From Cryptomeria japonica (lineage: Eukaryota > Streptophyta > Pinopsida > Cupressales > Cupressaceae), in assembly GCF_030272615.1 (NCBI RefSeq), contig NC_081414.1:312124164-312188163 (forward strand): a stretch of DNA of 64,000 bases, read 5' to 3'. The first letter of the stretch is position 1, and the number at the start of each line of letters is the position of its first letter. Below the pieces are notes generated by a model. That model made no database searches. It saw nothing but the letters and a program-made list of their open reading frames with translations, and had not been told where the DNA came from. This document shows, one piece after another, positions 58,115-64,000 of the stretch. The position numbers and the translations under genes were made by a program.

Positions 58115-59565
58115 CTATCTCACATTTCCTTCATCAACCTTCACATTAGGATTTTCAACTATCTTTCTTAATCTCTTATTATAACACTGGTAGGCTTTAC
58201 TTTTAGTAGAATATCTAAGAAATATTCCTTCATCGCTTCTAGCATCAAACTTCCTTAGATCTTCATCTCTTTTGATATAGCATTTACTACCCAAAATTCT
58301 ATAATATCTAACTGTAGGAGCATGACCAAACCATAACTCATAAGGAGTCTTACTAGTATCACATTTGATATGAACTCGGTTGAAAGTATATATTGCAGTA
58401 CTCACAACTTCTCTCCAATAGATATGTGGAACATTTCCTTCAATCATCATGGTTCTAGCAGCTTCTTGAACTATCCTATTCTTCCTCTCCACAACACCAT
58501 TCTATTGAGGGGTCTACAAAGTAGATAATTGTCTCTTCACACCATGCTCTTCACATAAAGAATTGAACTCACCGGAGGTAAATTCACCACCTCTATCAGA
58601 TGTTAGACATTTTAACTTTAGACCAGTCTTTGTCTCAATGATAGCTTTGAAAATATTGAACTCCTCCAATGCTTTAGACTTCTCCCTTAAGAAGGTGACC
58701 CACATCATCCTTGAATATTCATCAATCAACAACATGAAATACCTGTCACCCTGCAAGATTCTCACTCTAGAGGGACCACACAAATCAATATGCACAAGAT
58801 CCAATATTTCATCAAAAGTATATTTTTTTTGGTTTTGAAAGAAACTCTTGTATGCTTCCCTAACTGACATTCCTTACATGTTGGATTAGAAGGTTTTACA
58901 ATTTTAGGTAGATCTCTTACATCTTGAGTGGAACTTATCTTAACCATGGAATCAAAATTCACATGACACATCCTTCTACGCCATAACTAATTTTCATCAA
59001 TTTGAGCAATCAAAAAACTTTTACCACCATAATTCAACTGAAAGATATTACCTTTAGTCTGTGTACCTGATGCAATCTCAATTCCGGAGCTACTCAAGAT
59101 CTTACATTTTCCATTCTTGAATTGAAAGTCATAACCCTTATCTACCATCTATCTAACACTCAAAAGATTGTTCTTTAGACCTTGGACATAAAAAACATCA
59201 TCATTGTTATGCTTACCATCAAGAGAAATAGAACCTCTACCACATATTATACTAGCTTTGTCATCTCTAAACCTTGCTACACCACCATCATACTTTTACA
59301 TACTCACAAACTTACTCTTATCACCTGTCATGTGATGAAAACAATCACTATCAATAACCCATTCATCTTTCTCTTCAACTTTAGCAGCCAAAGATTTCTC
59401 TTCAACAATACAACTAGTAGAATCAATAGTCACCGGATCATCTTCTTTGATAGCAATGGACACCCATTCATCTCCTGGATTTCCCTTCTCAGACTTGTCA
59501 TTTGTCACACCTTCATCAACAACAAAATAACACTTCTTTTGATATTTAGGCTTAGATGGCTTCAA
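58115..59565 (-). pseudogene. C4 protease and integrase
   Basis: Protease: EWVIDSDCFHHMTG; the catalytic DSG is DSD. Integrase: MCHVNFDSMVK...CKECQLGKH zinc motif, then LVHIDLCGPSRVRILQG in one frame and LTSDRGGEFTSGEFNSLCEE with the second Asp kept. Both Gln codons of the LQTPQQNGVVER region are lost: L*TPQ*NG (stops at 58514-58516 and 58502-58504). PHIYWREVVS is intact here, unlike C3. Confidence 0.9.
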
Positions 59566-60450
59566 TGGATTCTTAGGATTTCTCTCTCTTTCCAGACACC
59601 TTGAGGCAAAATGTCCTATCTTATTGCATGGAAAACATTTAAGAGGTAACTTACCCTCATACTTACTGGTACCTTTATGTAATCTTCTAGCAATTAGGGC
59701 TTATTTCTCTTCAATCTCTCTCTCTTCTTCTTCAAGCTCTCTCATCTCTTTCTCATATCTAGACACCCTTGTAGAACTTTCTCTTGGATCATATTTCCAC
59801 TTCTCGTATATAGTAGCTTTGAATGCAAATTTAGACTTAGGAGGGGTCTCACCAAATTTGCTCAACTCAAAAGAAACAAGCTTTCCAATCAACATGTCTC
59901 TAGTCACATCTGTCACAGTTTGGATTTCTTCAATAGTAGTAATCTTGTTCTTGTAAGTAGAAGGCAAGGATCTCAACACCTTAGCAACAAACTCAGATTC
60001 TTCTAGTACTCCACTGGCACATCTGATATTCAACACCATCTCATTCACTTTCTGCATAAAGGAGTTAATGTTCTCATCTTCGCCCATCTTTAGCATCTCA
60101 TACTTTCCTTTCAAGCTTTGCAACTTAGCAACTTTCACATGACTATCACCTTCATACAAAGTCTCTATCTTCTTCCAGATCTCATGAGCAGTCTGCAAAT
60201 CCATCACATTAGTCATGTCAGAATCAAACAAGTAACTCAACAATGCTTCCTTTGCTTTAATATTAAATTCAACTTCCTTAATCTCATCTGGAGATGTAGG
60301 ACCATTCTGAGGAACATTGTACACATTCTTAGTGATATTCCAATAGTCTTCACTGATGCATCTCAAATGACACTCCATTCAATTCTTTCAGATAGTATAA
60401 TTCATTCCATCAAACCTCAGACTATTCTTCTTAAAAGAAAAGGTTGCCAT
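59566..60450 (-). pseudogene. C4 Gag
   Basis: ATG at 60450 (MATFSFKKNSLRFDGMNYTI), then two TGA codons where C3 has Trp-rich NYKVWKIQM, so TGG to TGA is likely. The UBN2-type domain follows (MECHLRCISEDYWNITKNVY; HEIWKKIETLYEGDSHVKVA), then charged helices, a TAA near 59701, and the zinc knuckle CFPCNKIGHFASRC near 59600-59640. Confidence 0.88.
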
Positions 60451-60492
60451 CCCAGATCTCCTCAAGCGATCAAGCTTCTTCTAGAGGATCTA

Positions 60493-60502
60493 GCTCTACC
60501 AA
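60493..60502 (-). other. C4 primer binding site
   Basis: Minus-strand TTGGTAGAGC directly inside the 5' LTR, a shortened methionine-tRNA-type site like that of C3. Confidence 0.65.
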
Positions 60503-61864
60503 TTTTGACAACAATGTAGCAAACTAAGAGGGGGGGGTGAATCATTTTGCACACAAAATTTACTTAACTTAAACACAAATGCAAATTTGATTGTTAGCAA
60601 TGAAAGCACAAATCAACACTACACCAATAACACACATAACATCAAGATTTTGGACGTGGAAAACCCTGTTAAGGGAAAAACCATGGTGGGATTGAAACCC
60701 ACAATATTAATATACCCTGTTAAAAGTATAATAATATTACATGATGGGAATGTACATGCATTCAGGGACACTGCCTATAGCTCACTGCTCAAATACAAGA
60801 AGGTATACAACCCTGAGGAAGGCTCACTGCCTTACAAGATTTGGACAGCAATCTGAATTACATGAACTAATGAAATAACATCTCCCAATGCCTGATTATA
60901 GTTCCAGTTAAGCACACACATATACTCAAACTCTTCTCTTCACACTTTTGCACACTTTTGCACACTTTTTTTCTTTTCTCCTCTACAACCAAAAGATCAA
61001 AAAAATATTCACACACATAGGTACATCTCTCAAATGAATATTACATGTATTTATACAATTCATCAACCTATATTTCAAGGTCGGCTAAACCCTCAACACA
61101 AATTACAAAATAATAACCTCACACGCTACAACAACACATGTAGACCAAAACAATGTCAGCTAAGACATGGTCTGGACCTAAATCACCACCACAAACATGA
61201 AACACCTCCAATAACTATGGCTCGATCATCCACAACACACTACAATCACCACAAATGTCGCATAACACAAAGAATACCACCGAATCAATAAAATGATCAA
61301 TACTATGCACAATGATCAATGCAGACCAAAAAAATAGATACAACATGATCTAGAAACATCCACAATAAATGTGAATCACCACAGAATCAACTATAACATC
61401 ACCACTTACTAGAATCTTTATCATCATTAGAGTGAACCTTAAGAACATTAACTCAAATGACTATCAAACTGAAAGATTCACTTGTAGACATCCAAATCAC
61501 AAACCATCTAAATTGAGGACATACCTGAATGTCCCAAACAGTCAACCAAATTTGCAAATCAAGATATAGCAATTCTAGATCAATGCAGAGCACAAACCAA
61601 AATACCGAATAACACAAAAAAACTAAATAGCAACCATAATACTAGATCACACAACTTAATCAAAATACCATGCAAACCAGTGAAACTTATGTTGAATCAA
61701 CTAGAGATACTTATCTCAAATCACATTACACCTCAACAACTCATCTACAACACACTGAACAAACCAACTCATTTAATTTGACTGCAACACTAGAATACAC
61801 AAAAGAATATGTTGACATCAATGACAAAACATCATTGCAGCAAACTTCTCAAAAATATCCAACA
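60503..61864 (-). repeat. C4 5' LTR
   Basis: 1,362 bp, matching the left LTR with scattered differences. TATA-like GTATAAATAC at 61047-61056 (minus). Its inner end reads GTTGTCAAAA where the 3' LTR has GTTGCCTACA. Confidence 0.88.
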
Positions 61865-61869
61865 AATGG

Positions 61870-64000
61870 TCAATATATTTTTTTAGTCTAGACCTTTCAC
61901 CTTTGATAGAAGATGTTCAGAGAAACATAACAATATGTAACTCTTACAACTATTTTAATTTGATGTGTAGTTGAAAGTGTTATATTAAGAAGGAAATTAT
62001 GGACAAATTATATTTTTTATATAATACGTAGTAAATTATACTACACGTGCTTCTTCATGTACATTCCATGATATCCTTTTCAAACCTTCCTTTTTAATTT
62101 ATTTTTGCAATCATTTTGTTGAAATGTCCATACAAAATAAACAATTGTAAAATTTTGAATACAAGCTTAATAAATCAAATATTTTTGTCTCCTCCAGTTC
62201 ATGGACTATTGGGTGATCACGCTCAATATTCACTCATATACATACAATGAGTTTGATATGGGAATTTATTGTTCTTATACAAAATAATTTTGCTTTTGCC
62301 CACTATTTTAGAATTGCATTTTTTAGTAGTGTAATTGTGGAGGCTTATGAATTAGGCTTAAATTGGCTTCATTCTAATCAATGTGGCAGCTTTCTATTGC
62401 CACCAATTAGTAAAGGAGAAGGGTGTCATGAGATTAATCTTGTCATAAAGTAATTAGAGTCACACATATGAGATTGGCCTTGCTACTTTGTCACGGTGGC
62501 AATGAAAAAGGTAGACAAATAAATGTTATTGTAATATCTTATGTGAATAATTAAAATTAAGTTACCAAAAGTCCATGGAGGTTTCAACAATCCTTGTATA
62601 TGGGTTGTACTTCAAAGATTTAAGATTTTTTAAGTCCACAAAGGAAGGCTATTGTGAAGTTGAAGAACATTGTAAGAGTTTTCATGAAGCCATATTTCCT
62701 CCACCATTGTTAGAATACAAATATAAATTTTAATCGCACGTATTCTACCTTGTCGTGATACACATAAATGTGTAACACTTATTAGCACTATCTCAAACTA
62801 TATTCAATGTCTTCCCTTGTTTAAACAATCAACTACTTACCTGCCAACATCACCAATAGTATTACATGACTACACAAATATTTATCTATTCTTCAAGTAC
62901 ATTCAATTCATCCATGTCACTAACTTCACTTGTTTTGGCCTTCACCTACTGGTACTAAGATCCTCCACTTCACACAGTTCACATAGGTAATCACATAGAA
63001 TTTATACTTTTTTTTAAACATTAACTTGATCTGTGCTACTAATAAAGTTTGCTAAAGTCAACCAAAAAAGATCAAACACTTGATTTTGTTGATTAGATTG
63101 ACATATCAAGTAAGGTGCACTTAATTATTAACTAAGTGCTTTTATATTTGTTATTATTTGTATAAGTGAATTCTCACTCTATTTACAAGACCTAAAATAT
63201 TTCAACATGGACCATCTAGCAATGGCTCCACCTAAATTGTAGAATATTGTCAACACTTTTTAACATACACAAATTATCAAAAGTTCTCATATGAGCTCTT
63301 TTGTTATAATATTTTGTAGACTTTTTCCAATTACAAACATTTCAATCTCGAGTTGAAATACACCACATGCTCCTACTTAAGCTATCTTATCATGTAAGCC
63401 CTTATTTTATGCTCATCTCTATTAATTTTATTCTCTTCTTAGAACTTAGCCCTAAAATAGTTGCTCCTCTTGTTCATGATTTAGCTAGAATTCTCATGTC
63501 CAAATTTCAAAAGTCTAATTTTTTATGTCAAGTGAAAATCATGGCATATCATAACATAGAATATCTATATATGTGTGTAATGGAAGGAATTTGCCACCTC
63601 AAGGATGATGGATCCTTCAGAACAAATTACCCTTCCAATTACCTCTGCGAATTGGCGCTAAGATGAGCCAGGGGATAATAGATCTATGCAAGAAGTGTTA
63701 GACACCCAAGAAGCATCTATGGACGACTCTACAGAGCCTCTATGCTCAGGATGAGCGCGCGAATCTAGGACACCAACACGTTGCGCTGTCGTCCTATACG
63801 GATGAGGTACAAAATCCGTACTAAAAAGCTCTAAGTATGATTATGATGCAATAAAAGCACAGAAAACAATCAAACTAAACTAGTAAATGCAGTATACAAA
63901 ATAACCAAAATAGAATGGAAGGAGAAAAGGGAAAGAAATAGACAAACAAAAGGTCCATGCTATAAAGCCTCCCGCAAGTTAATCTCCTCTTCATAGCAGT
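61870..64000. other. Flanking sequence, no gene recognised
   Basis: AT-rich sequence with only chance ORFs, the longest at 63367-63666 (99 codons, Leu/Ile-rich, no known motif). From about 63640 the base composition becomes less AT-rich (CAGGATGAGCGCGCGAATC near 63750), which may be the edge of another element running out of the window. No terminus was identified. Confidence 0.45.

Larger units (their letters stand above)
54624..61864 (-). mobile_element. C4: copia-type LTR retrotransposon
   Basis: Minus-strand element of 7.2 kb with target repeat AATGG (54619-54623, 61865-61869), a 5' LTR at the right, a TTGGTAGAGC primer site, gag-pol in copia order and a 3' LTR at the left. It is related to C3 in every domain. 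Many in-frame stops plus frameshifts, so inactive. Confidence 0.92.

Noticed and set aside
63367-63666. 99-codon ORF near the window end
   Set aside because: No domain, AT-rich codons, no flanking gene features; chance ORF is more likely.
61870-64000. LTR or LINE end near 63.7 kb
   Set aside because: Base composition shifts but no TG..CA terminus, target repeat, primer site or A-tail could be identified.

Overview
The window is plant nuclear DNA made almost entirely of nested retrotransposons. The Ty1/copia polyproteins, plant L1-type LINEs with an RNase H domain, tRNA-iMet-type primer sites and a B3-domain fragment are all plant signatures. The AT-rich background, kilobase-scale LTRs, solo LTRs and absence of any intact gene in 64 kb suggest a very large genome, plausibly a gymnosperm; the species is inference. 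No tRNA, rRNA, CRISPR array or bacterial feature was seen.

Layout. 1-1.9 kb: AT-rich DNA with a short copia LTR and primer site. 1.9-39.5 kb: an old, internally repetitive host sequence (1925-3269, 4570-4790, 23291-24007, 36110 onward, passing into a roughly 550-bp tandem array) split by three insertions: a 1.3-kb solo LTR (3270-4569), LINE-1 (4791-23290, minus strand) and LINE-2 (24008-36109, minus strand). LINE-1 is itself split by E1 (8360-15776), an LTR element without a pol gene; a solo LTR lies beside E1 between two copies of a 259-bp duplication. LINE-2 is split by a copia element, C3 (24240-31342). 39.8-40.6 kb: remnants of a B3-domain gene. 41.7-43.9 kb: a solo LTR containing a second solo LTR. 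44.5-53.8 kb: E2, a second pol-less LTR element carrying a solo LTR inside its gag-like frame. 54.6-61.9 kb: copia element C4 (minus strand). 61.9-64 kb: nothing recognised.

How the parts relate. C3 and C4 are decayed but recognisable copia elements (Gag, protease, integrase, RT, RNase H). E1 and E2 share the copia-type primer site, polypurine tract and LTR-terminal C-tract with C3 and C4, so they were probably moved in trans by such elements. In place of pol they carry (i) a coiled-coil protein with four or five CCHC knuckles and (ii) a second ORF of about 1,030-1,120 codons with no recognised domain. The two ORF2s are related to each other in three blocks, and each has decayed only by in-frame stop codons, with no frameshift seen. 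This ORF2-bearing class of non-autonomous element is the most interesting content of the window.
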